This document shows, piece by piece, positions 10,020 to 22,600 of a stretch of 64,000 nucleotides of DNA (its first letter is position 1; every line of letters begins with the position of its first letter). A program made the translations under genes and the position numbers. A model generated the notes under the pieces. The model was not told the origin of the DNA. It did no database searches and saw only the letters and a list, made by a program, of their open reading frames with translations. Source of the DNA: Marsupella aquatica (taxonomy: Eukaryota; Marchantiophyta); contig OZ316898.1 in NCBI GenBank assembly GCA_973895155.1, positions 9,796,001 through 9,860,000 of the forward strand, in the 5' to 3' direction.

Positions 10020-11198
10020 ATTTTCTTCAGCCCTCCTTTTGGCTGTGGTCTGGGGGGGATACAGAGGTTTACACCTCCACTACGTACATACCACTTCATT
10101 TGCTTTTTCTTGGCACTTGTGAATGTGATTGAACTTTTTCTATGCATGTTGGTTGCTAGCAGCTTGCACATATGCCTTGCCGGTGACTTGTATGTTTTTG
10201 ATACACTATGGCTACGATACTATATGTCACGACAAAATGAGAGCTTAAGCTCAAGTTGGAGGGGCCTATTAATCAGGGGTCAACTAATGAAATTCATAGG
10301 ATTCAGATGCGAATAAAATTAGATATATTCAAGTGATGTTAGCAAAAAAATTGAAGATTGTATATGCCTATTATTACCCATAATGCTTTGGTAACAGGAT
10401 CTCAATTCAGTTGCCTGAGAGATTTTAATTGTGTACTCATTGATGATAATTATTTTTTGAGGGTTATCCTAGCACTCCTCTGAGATTGTAATAACCTGGA
10501 GTGACCTCCCCATTGTGCTTAGTTAGCTTTGAACAAAGAAAGTGTGCTGCTAGTTTTTGTCTACAAATATGGATGTGTATTTGTGTAGTTTCGAAAGGTA
10601 AGGCCCATACTTGCTAAACTAACTACTGTACAGTCCCCAAAGGGTTGGGTTATAATCCCTGAGTTAGGGCATCCATTGGAAAGGGGTGCTTTGGTTCTAA
10701 ACATCATTCTGTTGGTGCATGGCCATTCAGCCTCCTTGCGCTCTCTCCTTCTGGCACTCATTCTTTGGAAGAGCCTGTTTGATTGATTTCTCAATTTGTT
10801 GGCAACTACAACAGAAGATTAGGTTGAACAATCTTAGCTCTATTAGTTACTAAGATTTGATATATTGACACATGTTCTGTCTGAAATCACTAAAATGCCA
10901 CACTTTCTTAGGGAACCATAATTCATCAAGTTTGGGGATAATCTATAGTAGAATTCACCATAAAGGTCTACTCACAGCTTATTCCATAGACTAAAGTCAT
11001 AAGTCATAGTTTCTTTGTTAACAGAAATTTTTAATGTTTAGATTATACTTATGAGTAATGGAACGTGCATGAGGAGTCTGGAACAAGGAGACATTCCTCT
11101 GCATACACATGGGTATTCACGCTATGAGAAAGTGCAACAATTCAATTCAGTGGTAATGGGGTGATGCCAATTGTTGTCTTGGTCGTGCATACAGCATC
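10020..11198 (+). other. 3' untranslated part of the retroelement, then gene-free flank
   Basis: After the pol stop come a G run at about 10049 and a purine tract at about 10253-10264, the latter a candidate polypurine tract. The segment at 10186-10235 resembles a second relic at 51258-51310. From about 10320 the sequence is AT-rich with no coding frame or RNA gene that I can support. Confidence 0.5.
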
Positions 11199-11621
11199 TG
11201 GTAGCCAAATTGTGATTATAGATCCAACCATGGTTACTTTAGATTGATCTCAGTTTAAAAAAAATGGTGTCCTAGGAAATTGCTATGGTAGCCAAATTGT
11301 GATTATAGATCCAACCATGGCTAAGTTAGATTGATCCCGGTTATGAAATTGGCGTTCTAGGAAATTGCTATGGTAGCCAAATTGTGATTATAAATCCAAC
11401 CATGGTTAAGTTAGATTGATCCCATCTATGAAAGTGGCGTTCTAGGAAATTGCTATGGGAGCAAATTGTGATTATAGGTCCAACCATGGCTAAGTTAGAT
11501 TGATCCCGGTTATGAAATTGACGTTCTAGGAAATTGCATATGGTAGGCAATTATGATTGTAGATCCATCCATGGTTGAGTTAGATTGATCTCGGTTTAAA
11601 AAATTGGCGTTCTAGGAAATT
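11199..11621 (+). repeat. five-unit minisatellite, period about 85 bases
   Basis: Units start at 11199, 11286, 11371, 11456 and 11541. Each reads TGGTAGCCAAATTGTGATTA followed by a CCAACCATGG core and ends in TCTAGGAAATTGC. Units differ by a few substitutions and small indels. The array ends about 330 bases before the ARL2-like start. Confidence 0.95.
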
Positions 11622-11947
11622 CAAACAAAAAGTGTGGCAATATGAAACTTTGTGTCGTCCCTTCAGGTCGTTCGCCACTACAGCAGGTCGAAGCATTTCT
11701 CAAGCTTACACAAAGAAATCTGGGCTCTACTGAAAGCCTGTCTCGTTTTCGTTCGCTACTACATTGGGTTAAAGCATTTGTTCAAGTCTCAGCACATAAA
11801 TCTTAGCTCCAATACAAGCGCTCTGTCTGCGCACGAGCATTCAGGAGTAGAGGACATGACTTCTTTCTGCGTAGGGGACTGGTGAGAAGTGCTGTGTAGA
11901 TCTGTCAGTGAAGTTCTGCAGATTGGATTCGAGGGAGATATTGAGCA

Positions 11948-13987
11948 ATGGGGCTGTTGTCGATCATTCGAAAGGTGAAGCGCAAGGAGAAAGAGATGCG
12001 CATTCTCATGGTGTACGTTGCAGCCCTCATTTCTTTGTTGTTTTTGTTTTGCCCCTCCTATTCGCATTCCTTTCGATACTTTTTGCGGCTGGCCCGTCCA
12101 TGCATCCATTCGTCCTCAACCATTACCCTGGGAGTGAGTGACTTGAATTGCATTGGAGGTTGTAGAGCTCACAGGTCTCAAATAGGCTTGGATTAGGAAT
12201 TGCACAAAGGCGGCACCGGCTTGCATTAAGAATCTCGTTTTCTGTCCTTTGGCAGTTAGGTTAGGGTTGCAAATCTATTCTCTCACTCTCCAACTGAGTG
12301 AGTTTCAATGTGTTATGGCTTTCTGAAATCCCCAAAAGTTCGTTTACTCTGAATCGGTCCAATGTTCTGTTCCTCGTATGATCAAATTAAAATTTTGAAA
12401 AAAAGTTCTTCAGGGGAGAAATTTGCATCACGTCGGGGAAGAGTAGGAATTGGACGAAAGGAGTGCCTCTGAGGGTAGAATTGGAATTTGCAGAAGGGAT
12501 ATGCGGGCTTCGCTGATAGGCAAAATTTTGGACAATGCAGAGGTCTGGACAATGCCGGAAAGACTACAATAGTCAAAAGAATAAATGGTGAAGATACGAG
12601 TGGGATAAGTCCTACTTTGGGATTCAACATTAAGACCATGCAATACGAGAGGTTAGACAACCTCACCCGGATTCTTTCACTATTCATGTCATGTTCAAAG
12701 CTATCCGCTTTTGATGTCTCTTTCTGTAAAGTAAACTGCTTGTGTATGGCCAAGAAATTCGAAGTAAGCAAATTGTGTGAGGGACCTTTCTGGACTTGAG
12801 CTGCAATGTGGGTTGGATCTTTGGCAGCTATCGTCTGAACATCTGGGATGTTGGAGGCCAAAAGACTCTACGGGCTTACTGGAGGAATTACTATGAGCAA
12901 ACAGACGGCTTGATATGGGTTGTGGACAGCTCTGACCTTCGCCGTTTAGAAGACTGTCGGCAGGAGCTTAGTGGACTTCTCCAGGAAGAGGTCTGACGCT
13001 TGCCTTGCAACAGGGTTTACGTTTCGCTTACTTAGGGGCTAACTCGGATCTTAGGTTTTAACTGTCTGAGTGAGAACTTCTTAATGAACACAGTAAATCG
13101 TTTTTATTATGATCTACCTTGCTCGAATTAACTCGGACCTAGGGCTTAAGTCTCTGAGTGAGAACTTGTCAATGAACACAATAAATCTGTTTTATATGCA
13201 TCTATGTTACTCGAAACCTAGCTCATCGCACAGGCAGCTTTGGTGAGGTTTCATTAGGAAACTTGTTGAATCGCCAAGGCCAACTTGTTGGGATACTGAG
13301 GTTGGTGTTTGGTTTTCTGCGCTTCATATTCATGGCCTGGGATCCTGTGTGGGATGAGAGTCAGTTGATGCTAATGCCAAATGTCGCGCAGAAATTGCTC
13401 GGATCTTCCTTACTGATCTTTGCCAACAAACAAGATCTCAAGGGCTCTCTGAATCCCGAAGCGATTGCAAAGGTTAGTGAACATCTTCAGCACGGAGTTG
13501 GGGGACTAATCTGCTTCATTACATGATAGTTGGTGCCCATCAAGACTAGGAGAATTAAAGTGGAGTGTCTCAGAAGTGAGAATAACCGAATCTTTCTGAT
13601 TACTGTCCACGTGCAAATCGTCTCAAGTAAACTCTCGAGGTGTTCTGTAATTACTCCAACTTATTAGCATTACCAATTTAAAACCATATTGTCCTTTCAT
13701 GCATAGCATGGTCAGTAGACTAGTAGCTGTATTGGTACAGGATCATAAGTAGAATTCGACTCACCTGACTGCTTCCCATATGAACAGAGCTAATTTCTTC
13801 GCTGCGTGCTCTTATTTCTAAAGTTCTTCTGATTCGTAACTCACGACAGGTGCTGAATCTTGAAGCGATGGATAATAGTCGAAACTGGAAAATTGTTGGC
13901 TGCAGTGCTATGACAGGCGACGGACTCCTACAGGGATTTGATTGGCTAGTTTCAGACATTAGCTCTCGAATCTATATGCTTCAATGA
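11948..13987 (+). CDS. TTN5: ARL2/TITAN5-type small GTPase, five exons
   Basis: The exons 11948-12012, 12541-12651, 12828-12990, 13392-13472 and 13850-13987 join in phase to encode 185 residues, the usual length of ARL2. All introns start GT and end AG. The start [11 protein letters not shown] is characteristic of ARL2. G1 is GLDNAGKT, the switch I region contains [11 protein letters not shown]3 is WDVGGQ, G4 is NKQD and G5 is CSA. A Gly follows the start Met, but ARL2 is usually not myristoylated. In other eukaryotes ARL2 works with tubulin-folding cofactors; the Arabidopsis orthologue TITAN5 is needed for embryo and endosperm development. Exon joins were placed by eye, with family conservation as guide. 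There are no lesions, so the gene looks functional. Confidence 0.93.
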
Positions 13988-15935
13988 CATTTTCTCTTGT
14001 CCTGTTGGAGGTTGATAAAAATGACGTTCCGAGGTTAGGTAGTATTAGCTGGAAGTGCGAATATGAACTAGGCCCACTACGAAAGTGCGTTCCACTGGGT
14101 GGTGAGTTTACTCGCGGGAGTAAGATTCTTCATGTGTGAAGGGCTTTTGGCTTCCTGCTTGCTAGACGACATATGCGTGTTGTAGGGTCCCTCAACTCCC
14201 CTTGCATGTTCCAAGCTCCGTAAATTTTATCCCAGGTCGATGCCGGGCCAAGCCAAGCTACAGTAGTTACTTGTATATAACAGATTCTGGTTCATGAGGA
14301 CAAATGTATCACTGAAATAGAGAAAACAATTCAAAAGATCGAGCCTACATTGGGCACTTTGATGAGATACAGTGGAAGGTAACTATTCTTCCATCAAGAT
14401 GGAGTAGATTCCAGTGTTGTTGTGTGATGGATCTGGACCGAGAATGGAGTTTGGGAGTGATAAGCACAATGGGAAATGAAGTTTGAAAGTGTCAATCATT
14501 TGATCAGTTTGAATATCAGGAGTTACAGTAGGGTGAGGGGTGAATGAGGGTTGCTTTACAAGAACTGGGCAAGCTTTTTTCCTTTCTGTGTCTGAGATGC
14601 AATCCTAGCCATTCAACTGTGGGAATAGACCACACTCCACTTTACAAGAACTGTGTGGCAACCCCCTTCTCTTTTACTGTGAATGGAAACACACTGAATG
14701 GCTCTTGCGGACTTGTAAAGCCCCAGCCCCCCTCATACTTGCATATGAACCCACTAGTGGAAACTTGTGTTCCAAATGGAAGTCAAAGCTTGCCAAGAAG
14801 TGTACCCAAGGGCGAACCCAACAAGGGGAAATTTACTGAGACACTAAAAAGATTTGTTGGTTAAAATATAGGATTATCATTCCCAATCACAGTCTGAGTG
14901 GTATCCTGCCCGTTTGAAGTTCTGCCTGGGAGCCTTCAGGTCTGGAATTCCATACTTTTGCGGAGGAGCTTTGGAGTTCAGCGCTTCTGTGCCTGAGATG
15001 CAAGTAGAAACCTCAGGGTTTTTTGCAGTGAAAAATTATCTAACTCTCTCCAGGGTAGGAAATCAGGGTGGGAGCCAAGGTTCTTGCACTGGCGTTTTTT
15101 GTTCATGCGGTGATAACAATTGCATGTGCCCATAATGTGCCAAAAAGTGCACATTGTGAGGAACACCTTGCCTGAACACATTATTGACAATCATTTTGTT
15201 TTCCCTTTTTGAGAGACTTATTATGGTTCAAAGCAAATTTTGACACTACTATACTATATGGCCAATCCACCTTTCAAAGTTTTGTTTTACTAAGAATTTT
15301 TGTCATGTATTTTATTTCAATGCACCATAACAAGGTGCATCACTTGTATAATTTAGATTTTAGATTACTTTGGCACCCCTCTAGTGTTGTCAATCTTCCT
15401 ATGCTAGAGCTACCCTTCCCTACCATATTTAGATTTGAATACAATGCATTCACCCCCTTCAGCAGATTTCCTGGAATCTTTGCCAATTCTATTGAATGAG
15501 AGAGAGGATTGATACTTTGAGATGTGGACACCTTTTGCTTTAAGTACTCCTCAAACTTTTATTTGCTAAGCTTATGGTTTTTATTGTCAATGCCTAAAGT
15601 AGTGGAGGATCCTTACCTTATGTCACAATTTTTTATTGATTTGAGTGTCATTAAAGTAAGTCAGAATCTACCTTATATCTCGCCTTATGTGCCCAACTTT
15701 TCAATACTTGTGCACTTCTACTTTTCCTGGTCATTATGTAACATGTATTTTCATTTGGCATGTGCTGTATTTTTCCCACTCAATCCTATCAAATAGTATG
15801 CAATATTCATTTACACATCACTACAAGACAAATATGAAGCATGTTCCAGGATGAACATGCTATAATGGTTCAAAATTCTGGCCAGTCAAAGTACAATGCT
15901 CCATTATTTTTGGCTTTTAGTATCTATTTAAAGAG
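13988..15935. other. gene-free AT-rich intergenic sequence
   Basis: No frame resembles a known protein. The phrase CTGTGTCTGAGATGCAA recurs with one change near 14590 and 14990, and TTTACAAGAACTG recurs near 14560 and 14640. This suggests old transposon-derived sequence. Confidence 0.5.
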
Positions 15936-16083
15936 ACATGACTTTGTGGTAGTTCACTTGAGTAGAGACTGATAGGTCTTGGGCTCAACTATTGTGGTTG
16001 ACTCTTCCCTTTCTGTGGAGTTTCACAGATTTCCCCTTAAAAAAAATTCAAAAAGAAGAAGAAGAAGAAGAAAAAAAAAAAAG
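15936..16083 (+). mobile_element. probable tRNA-derived SINE, copy A
   Basis: A TGGTAGTTCACTTGAGTAG segment resembles a pol III box A, and GGTCTTGGGCTCAACTATTG resembles a box B about 30 bases on. The body ends GTTTCACAGATTTCCCC followed by an A-rich tail containing GAA repeats. The same architecture recurs on the same strand at 52272-52401. Confidence 0.6.
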
Positions 16084-17381
16084 GTTTCCTTTGTGGCCTT
16101 ATGCTTATTTTCTTTTGTGGTTTTCCTTTGTGGCCCTCTGCTTATTGCTTTCAAGGTGATCTGTCTTTGGGATCACATCTCCCACATGGGCCCTTTCTGT
16201 TTTTGGGCAGTGTGATATCTATCTTCATTCTGGAAACTTGAAAACACTATCCTCACTCTAAGGCCAAGAAAATTATCATTATCACTGGAATGCTAATGGA
16301 CAGTCAAACTGAAACAACTATTTCCAAAAAAAGTGGCATGTTATAAGCAGGATCAATAAATTTTGTTCTTTTTTGTTTAGATGGAAAATTGGAACTGTAC
16401 ATTTTGAGTGGAAGTGTAAAAAATGTGGAGCTATACTGAAACCTAAACCCCTCATGTATTTATTTTTGTGTATTTCTGTAGCAGGTTATGAGGCATTACC
16501 CTCAGGGAGAGCGATAGAACCCTTGTGCTAGCCTGACCTGGGGATTTTCAAATTTGAATGAGAATATAGGTAAGGCGCAAGTGGCAAACAATGGCAGATA
16601 ACAGTTTTGCAGTATAAAAGTGAGATGAATATTTCAAATATTCACCTTGAAATTCACTTGGGGCTTATGTTGGATAACTCATCCCCACTTGGCAATAATG
16701 GGCTGTAAGCTCTGGGGGATTATATCCCAATCCTCCCACTTGAGGATTGGTTTAGGGTTTAGGCTACACAATTTTTGAACAATTGATGCCACCTGTTTGT
16801 CCTGGTTGAAGGGTATCCATGGAAACCTCACAAAAAGTGATTCATTCCTCATAGCAAACAAGATAATGCCACATCTCCTTCCTGGTTGCAAGCACATCCA
16901 TGGAAATATTGCTTCTCTACACTGTACTGTAAAAATTGAAAATCTTGCCAACAAGAAAGTGCCATGTGTGTGCCCTGAGCTATGGGCTTCCATTAGAAAG
17001 AACTGTTTTTAAATACATTGCCACTAAAAGTTGTCCAGTGTTGTTTTAGTATGTAAAATACTATCCTGAGTTTTGGATATGGTTATCTTGGTGAATTAGT
17101 TGTTCAAGCAACCTTGTGTGTAGTATTGTAAATGCAGTGTAAAACATTAGCAATATATAAATACTAAAAAGGTATTGAGAAATTTGTTCTCCATTGCATT
17201 GGGGAATAACTTGTCAAAAACAATGTCTCACCTTAGCTGAGCTGGACCAAGTCAAGCCAATCCACGCTTATGATATGTATAGATCAGTGATGATGTGTAG
17301 GGTAACCCATGGCCCCAAGGAGGTTAATATCCTAAATTCCCAAGGGGTTTACATGTTGGGGATAATCCTTGTCCTGAGACA
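16084..17381. other. gene-free intergenic sequence
   Basis: I see no coding frame or RNA gene here. The sequence is AT-rich with scattered homopolymer runs. Confidence 0.5.
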
Positions 17382-17627
17382 CCATGCTCATGTGAACATC
17401 ATACAAAGTAGTCGACACAACGAATACGTGGTTCACCTCATGATTGAGGTTACATCCATGGGAAAGCAAGAGAACTTTACTTCTCTCTTGCTCCACTCCA
17501 ACAACCATGCACATGTGAACACCATACAAAGTAGTTGACACAACGAGTACGTGGTTCACCTCATGCCTGACGCTACGTCCACTGGAAAGCAAGAGACCTT
17601 TACTTCTCTCTTGCTCCACTCCAACAA
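17382..17627 (+). repeat. tandem duplication, two units of about 123 bases
   Basis: The units start CCATGCTCATGTGAACATC (17382) and CCATGCACATGTGAACACC (17505). Both continue through a CAAAGTAGT core to CTCTTGCTCCACTCCAACAA. They differ at roughly a dozen positions. Confidence 0.9.
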
Positions 17628-18127
17628 TGAATTGAAGATTCACCAGGGGCTGGCATCAGCCTTGGTTATATACAACATGCATCACTGCTAACCTCAGCTA
17701 AGTCCTAACCTGAGTTAGCCTAATTGTGGTTAGCCCTAGAGTCACAAGACTAAGAGCAATACTCAACATTACAATCATGGTCCTCAAGTGGCCATGGATT
17801 ACCAAACGTAACCCCCAAGTAAATAGACCCAAAATTGTGTCTATTTTGGTTACCTTAAATTGGACACCTAAAATTTGGCTAGCTAGGGGGCCTAAGTCTC
17901 ATAACCATCCAGAGAAATACAAAGAGGGGCTGAAGTCTTATAACCATCCAGAAAAATACAAAGAGAAAACTACAGGAGGGGATTATGGTAAGCACTTTAA
18001 ATGCCAGCCAAAGACAAAAGGCTCCAAACAGGGAGACAGGACCCCAAAGGCAAAGAAGATCCAATAAAGATGTTCTAGGGGTACTTTTAGCACAGGGTAG
18101 TTTGTTGAAGAACTGGACAATGCAAAC
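17628..18127. other. non-coding sequence with a short tandem duplication
   Basis: Around 17898-17967 a unit of about 33 bases containing ATAACCATCCAGA and AATACAAAGAG occurs twice. No gene is visible. Confidence 0.5.
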
Positions 18128-18365
18128 CAACTGGCTGTGGTCAGTTGGCCACACCCAGGGGATTACCCTAGAATTGAGAGGTCTCAGGTTCAATCCCCCC
18201 TCCACACGCAAAGGATTGAAGGGTATGGTGGGGGTGTAGTGGTGAGAGTCCTGGTTTCTCCTAAGCCCTGGCTCAGCTTTAGGGCCCTGGTTCAACCTTC
18301 TCTCCATCCTGTGTCTGGTCCTGTAGGATCCTGGGTGTAGTTCCCTTGTGGCTACCCTACATAAA
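18128..18365 (+). mobile_element. possible composite SINE-like element
   Basis: Two box-B-like words, AGGTTCAATCC near 18188 and TGGTTCAACC near 18288, each follow a GTGGT-type segment. The element ends in a short A-rich stretch (ATAAAATTAAATT). This suggests a dimeric pol III-derived element, but no second copy was found in the window. Confidence 0.35.
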
Positions 18366-18797
18366 ATTAAATTGTATGCTCCAAACATGCAATTTGTCCA
18401 CTATTGGATGGGCCTGCTTTGGGCTTTCAAGGCACAAACAACTGGATAATGCATGTGACACTAGATCACTGGATTTTTATGCTTATGAAACTAGAAGATT
18501 GGAAGCTACTCTAGTCTCTACAGTGGTACAGTACAGTGATCGTACCGGTGGCAAGATCTGCTTTTGTGCATGGATGCCTTCACGGAAGCTGCTGGCGATG
18601 GCGTGCCCTGATCCTGGTGGTGGATATTGTGCATTGTCGCCACAGTGACCAACATCCTCTTTCACCAAAACCTTTAAACAAAATTCGAATCTGTAAATCA
18701 TTCTTTCTTAGTCTCGTGGCTCTTCTTTCTCTTTTTCTTTCCTGTCTATCGACATTTGAAAGCATTTGGAAACATGGGCTTGTTGATCACAATTGGG

Positions 18798-19096
18798 CAG
18801 GATCACCGAGCCTGACGAGGACGACTTCTATTATCTGAAGAAGCACACGCCATTCATTCCGTTCTCTCCGTTCCCCACCCACCTGATTCCTGTCCACCCA
18901 GAGTCGGAAGGAAATCCACAAGTATGTGCAGAATGAGCTGCGTACTTCTACGTTTTTCTCCGTGCCTGATGGAACTGGGTTCTGCGGAGAGCTGGCTGAT
19001 CAGGCGCACAATCCATTCTCTCTAGATTGGCCGAATTGGTACCTATGTGGGCTGAGAACGGTGTTGAACAATGTAGCTGAGAATCGACGGCCAAGT
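18798..19096 (+). pseudogene. possible exon remnants of an unidentified protein
   Basis: After an AG at about 18800 a frame encodes EPDEDDFYYLKKHTPFIPFS and continues through a PTHLIP segment. In another frame 18927-19096 encodes a Trp-rich stretch containing FCGELADQAHNPFSLDWPNW. Both have protein-like composition, but the frames differ and no upstream exon or start was found. The two could be pieces of one gene broken by a frameshift. I do not recognise the family. Confidence 0.3.
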
Positions 19097-19632
19097 TAGG
19101 ATTTAGATGATTTTTGGGTGCCCTGGCTGTCCTCCGTGTGAACTATGCTGTGAAATGTTATGGTCTTAGAACCACGAGTGAGACTGTTTCAGGAGCCCAC
19201 ATTCCTATTAGGCTGTTACACTACGCCTACCCCTTCTCTGATTGCGCAATTCTACCATTGAACTCCATTGATTTCATCTGTTCATGCTGTCGCTCTTTCC
19301 TCAGATATTAAGTAGGACTTGCAGGACTTCTTGTAAACGATCAATCGATGAGAATCTAATTTGCCTCAACTTTATGCACACGTGTTTCAATCCTAGGCTC
19401 ACGGTGGGTCATGTTCATGGCCAGAATTGCTGGTCTGAGGGATTTGCTGCGGCCTCAAGTACTAATCTGTCATTTTTTTCTCAGAAAGATTTGAATCTGA
19501 ACTTCGTGAATTCTAAGTGACCTTCGTTCGACCCCTTTTCGCTTTCTCTCTGCGTAGCCCTTCACACTGACTCTCCCACTCCTTGTACTTGACCGTCCAT
19601 CAGGCCTTTTGTAGTGCCTGCAGGGTGCCAAC

Positions 19633-22600
19633 ATGGGAACCCTCGGCGCAGCAGCCGGCACGAAATGTCTTGTGAGCGCTGCTACTGCTGCTGCAGGGTC
19701 GTCCGTTATTGGATCGGATGAGCACTTCTTTCTGAAATCTACAAGATCAAGTTTGCAAGCCTCAGAATTCGTGGGCCCTGTTTCTTTGAAGGGAATGAGT
19801 TCATTCTTAGGATCTTGGACGGAGCTCGGAAATCTCGCTAGAGAAAGGCGGTGCTGTGGCCTTCATTCTACCGCAGCTCAGTCACAAAGATTAGAATATG
19901 GTACTCGCTCGAGAATCGTCGTCGGCCAGGTGCTGAAGGATTCAAAAAAGGATGATTTTCAAGAGCGCAATTTGCGTGGAGAGTCGTTAACCAGTAGAAC
20001 AAGTTCCGGGAATGGCGGAATGGAGAATAGCTGTGGTAGTCGAGAAAGCAGCAGCGAAGAAGAAAAAGAAAAAGAAATAGATAGTCATCATGACGAGAGA
20101 CTCAAATTTCGGATAGGGAGGAGAATGTTGTTAGGTGCAGTTTCTATTGGTCTATCCGCCATTTACTCTTCGTCTTCATCAGAAGGTGCTCGAGCTATGA
20201 CCGACAGAGGGTTTAAACTCACCAAAGGTTCATGGTTTTTAGGAGATTCGGAGGCAGACTTGGGATCTGATGGGGAGAAGAGGGGGTTAGGTCCTGGAGA
20301 ACAGGAGTCTCGAGTGTACGATGCTACAGTCTTGGGCGAACCTGTTGTAATCGGAAGTGATAATAAGGATCGAGTCTGGACTAGGCTCCTCGAGAATCGT
20401 GTCGTCTATTTAGGCGAGGCTGAGAATGTTGCAGGCACTGACGATAAGGTGTGTGAATGTCGGACATCAATCCCCGCTGCTTGAATTTCTCTAAATTCTC
20501 TTAGGGAGGGACATACTAATGTTACTAAGGTTTTAGTATACACTTATTTCCAGCCGATCAGAAAACTGGAGGGATGTAGTGCAGGGCCCAGTGCCTTCCT
20601 GCGGCTTTCTTTCCTGCAATTTTCCGTCGTTTCCTTGCGAGTTTCATGAGTGAGCCTTCCAATACATCCAGGAACCTTGCAAAAAGGTTCTGCTTGATGA
20701 GTATAACAAGCGAACTGAACTACTGTAAATGTCAGTGTTTTTTCATTATGTGTGTAAAAAACAAAACGGACTATGCGCAAATTGAATTGAATCAACTTTG
20801 AAGCTTCACGGTACCCTAAACAAACATAGGGATAGAATGCAAATCAGTGGATGACCAGGATCGAAGGCATGGAAACGACTCATGTTCTGAATTCCCATAT
20901 TTGCATCTTAGATTGGTGCTTCCTCTCACATTATGTAGACTTTCCTTGGCAAACCGTGGAAAGAGTGGGAACCGACATACAGTCATAAGCATTCTTGTGA
21001 AGAGGCTATGAAGATTTTCTCCATTTGAGTACAATCATCTAGCATGTAGATTTGGGACTATTGAAGAGCCATGCTGAATCTGAAGGAAGGTAGAATGAAC
21101 ATACTCATAAACCGAACACCCAGGGTGACAACAAAATTTGTATGTGTTTCTGAAATGGTACTCAGTGTTTGGAAGGGACTGGCAGTTGCTGGAGCTGGAG
21201 ATTGTACAAAAGTTGAGAGATAAATGTTTTGAGCAGAAGCGGAGCATATCCATTGCCTTTGAAGCATTCCCTCGTCCATTGCAAGCACAGCTAAACGCCT
21301 ATATGAGTCACAAGTAAGACATCTGCTCCGTGGCTTTCTCTGTGATAGTTTGTTGTGCAAGGAATCTGTTGTTGGCAAGTCATCTTGCTGCACACTGCAA
21401 TGTGCACATGACCCGTGTGCTATTTATCGTCTTAATAACCGCAGCATATCTACAGCTGCTTGGGAAAGTCCTGAAATGTTCTGGACAATTTAATTCGGCG
21501 TAACCTGCAGACATATTGTATTGCCGAATGTCGATGGCTCTGGATACAGTTGGGAGCATATTCTCAGAGATTGAGGCCAGATTTGTCTGTTGGCATGTCT
21601 ATCAGGTTGACAGATGACGGATTAAGAGAGGTGGCTGTACAGCTGTCAGAAGAGACGTGGCTAGAATACCTGCCAATATTGCAGTACTGCAAGAATAGTG
21701 GCGTCCGCTTAGTTGCATGTGGTGCACCTAAGGAGGTGCGTTGATGGCTATACTTTCCTTCCCAATGACCCTTTTCAACAGAATTTCCTTGTGTACCAGT
21801 TTCCAATGTGGCCTTACCCTAAGGACAGGTGAAAACATGCAAGAATCATGGGTTTTCTGTTTTTCAGTACAATGGTGACCTGTGAGTTGTGAGTTTGGCT
21901 GATCAATTCAATTGGAAGGTCCAGTCAACTGTGTGGGAAGCAAGCAGTTCCTTCGCAGGCCTTCCAAATCTATTCATTTAAAAGAGTTTGAGAATAGTCG
22001 TGAAGAGGTGATGTACCTTATTTCCCCAATTCACGAAATCCTTTGCCTTGCACAGGTTCTGCGCATTGTCCAGGCTGAAGGGGTGCAGGCTTTGAACAAA
22101 GAGGATAGGCAAAAGTACATTCCGCCTGCTGGTGGTGGCTATAAGTTCAAGTCCTCCCCACGAGACAATTCAGGGTTTCTAGACAGTTTACCGAATACAT
22201 CTGGCCTTGTTGGTCCAGGACCGTATAGATTTGCACAGGCTCGAATTGTTGAAGATTACACAATGGCACAGGTTGTTGCTCAAATCATATCAGAAGGAGG
22301 TGCAGTGGGATTACTAGTAGTTATCACAGGGGCTTCTCACGTGCAATACGGAGCAAGAGGTACAGGCATGCCAGCCTGGATTGCTAAGAACAAGGAGATG
22401 CAGAAGAGAACCCAAGCGGTTGTTTTACTCAATCCTGACAGGCAGCATCTTCGCAGTGAGGGAGATGTGCCAGAGGCTGACTTCTTATGGTATTCTGCGG
22501 CAAAGGTCTGCACAAGAAATTGTTTTGACCGAACAGAGGTTGCACGAGTCATGGGTGCTGCAGGAAGAAGGCGTGATGCTTTGCCTAAGGTTTGCTTCAT

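Larger units (their letters stand above)
1994..10264 (+). mobile_element. degenerate Ty3/gypsy retroelement with DNA methyltransferase and PHD finger
   Basis: Domains run in one direction: gag with two CCHC knuckles, retropepsin, C5 cytosine methyltransferase, reverse transcriptase, RNase H, integrase, PHD finger. Integrase after RNase H is the Ty3/gypsy order. The coding region is broken by TGA at 2105, TAG at 4301, 4574 and 8302, one-base shifts near 6450-6470 and 9085-9092, and an inverted-repeat insertion at about 3415-4052. A purine-rich run near 10253-10264 (AGTTGGAGGGG) is a candidate polypurine tract. No LTR pair could be matched, so outer limits are uncertain. Methyltransferase-bearing retrotransposons have been reported in dinoflagellates and charophyte algae. 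I know of no description of this PHD-containing arrangement. Confidence 0.9.

Noticed and set aside
18128-18365. A tRNA gene
   Set aside because: Box B-like words are present, but no cloverleaf with matching acceptor and anticodon stems could be folded by eye.
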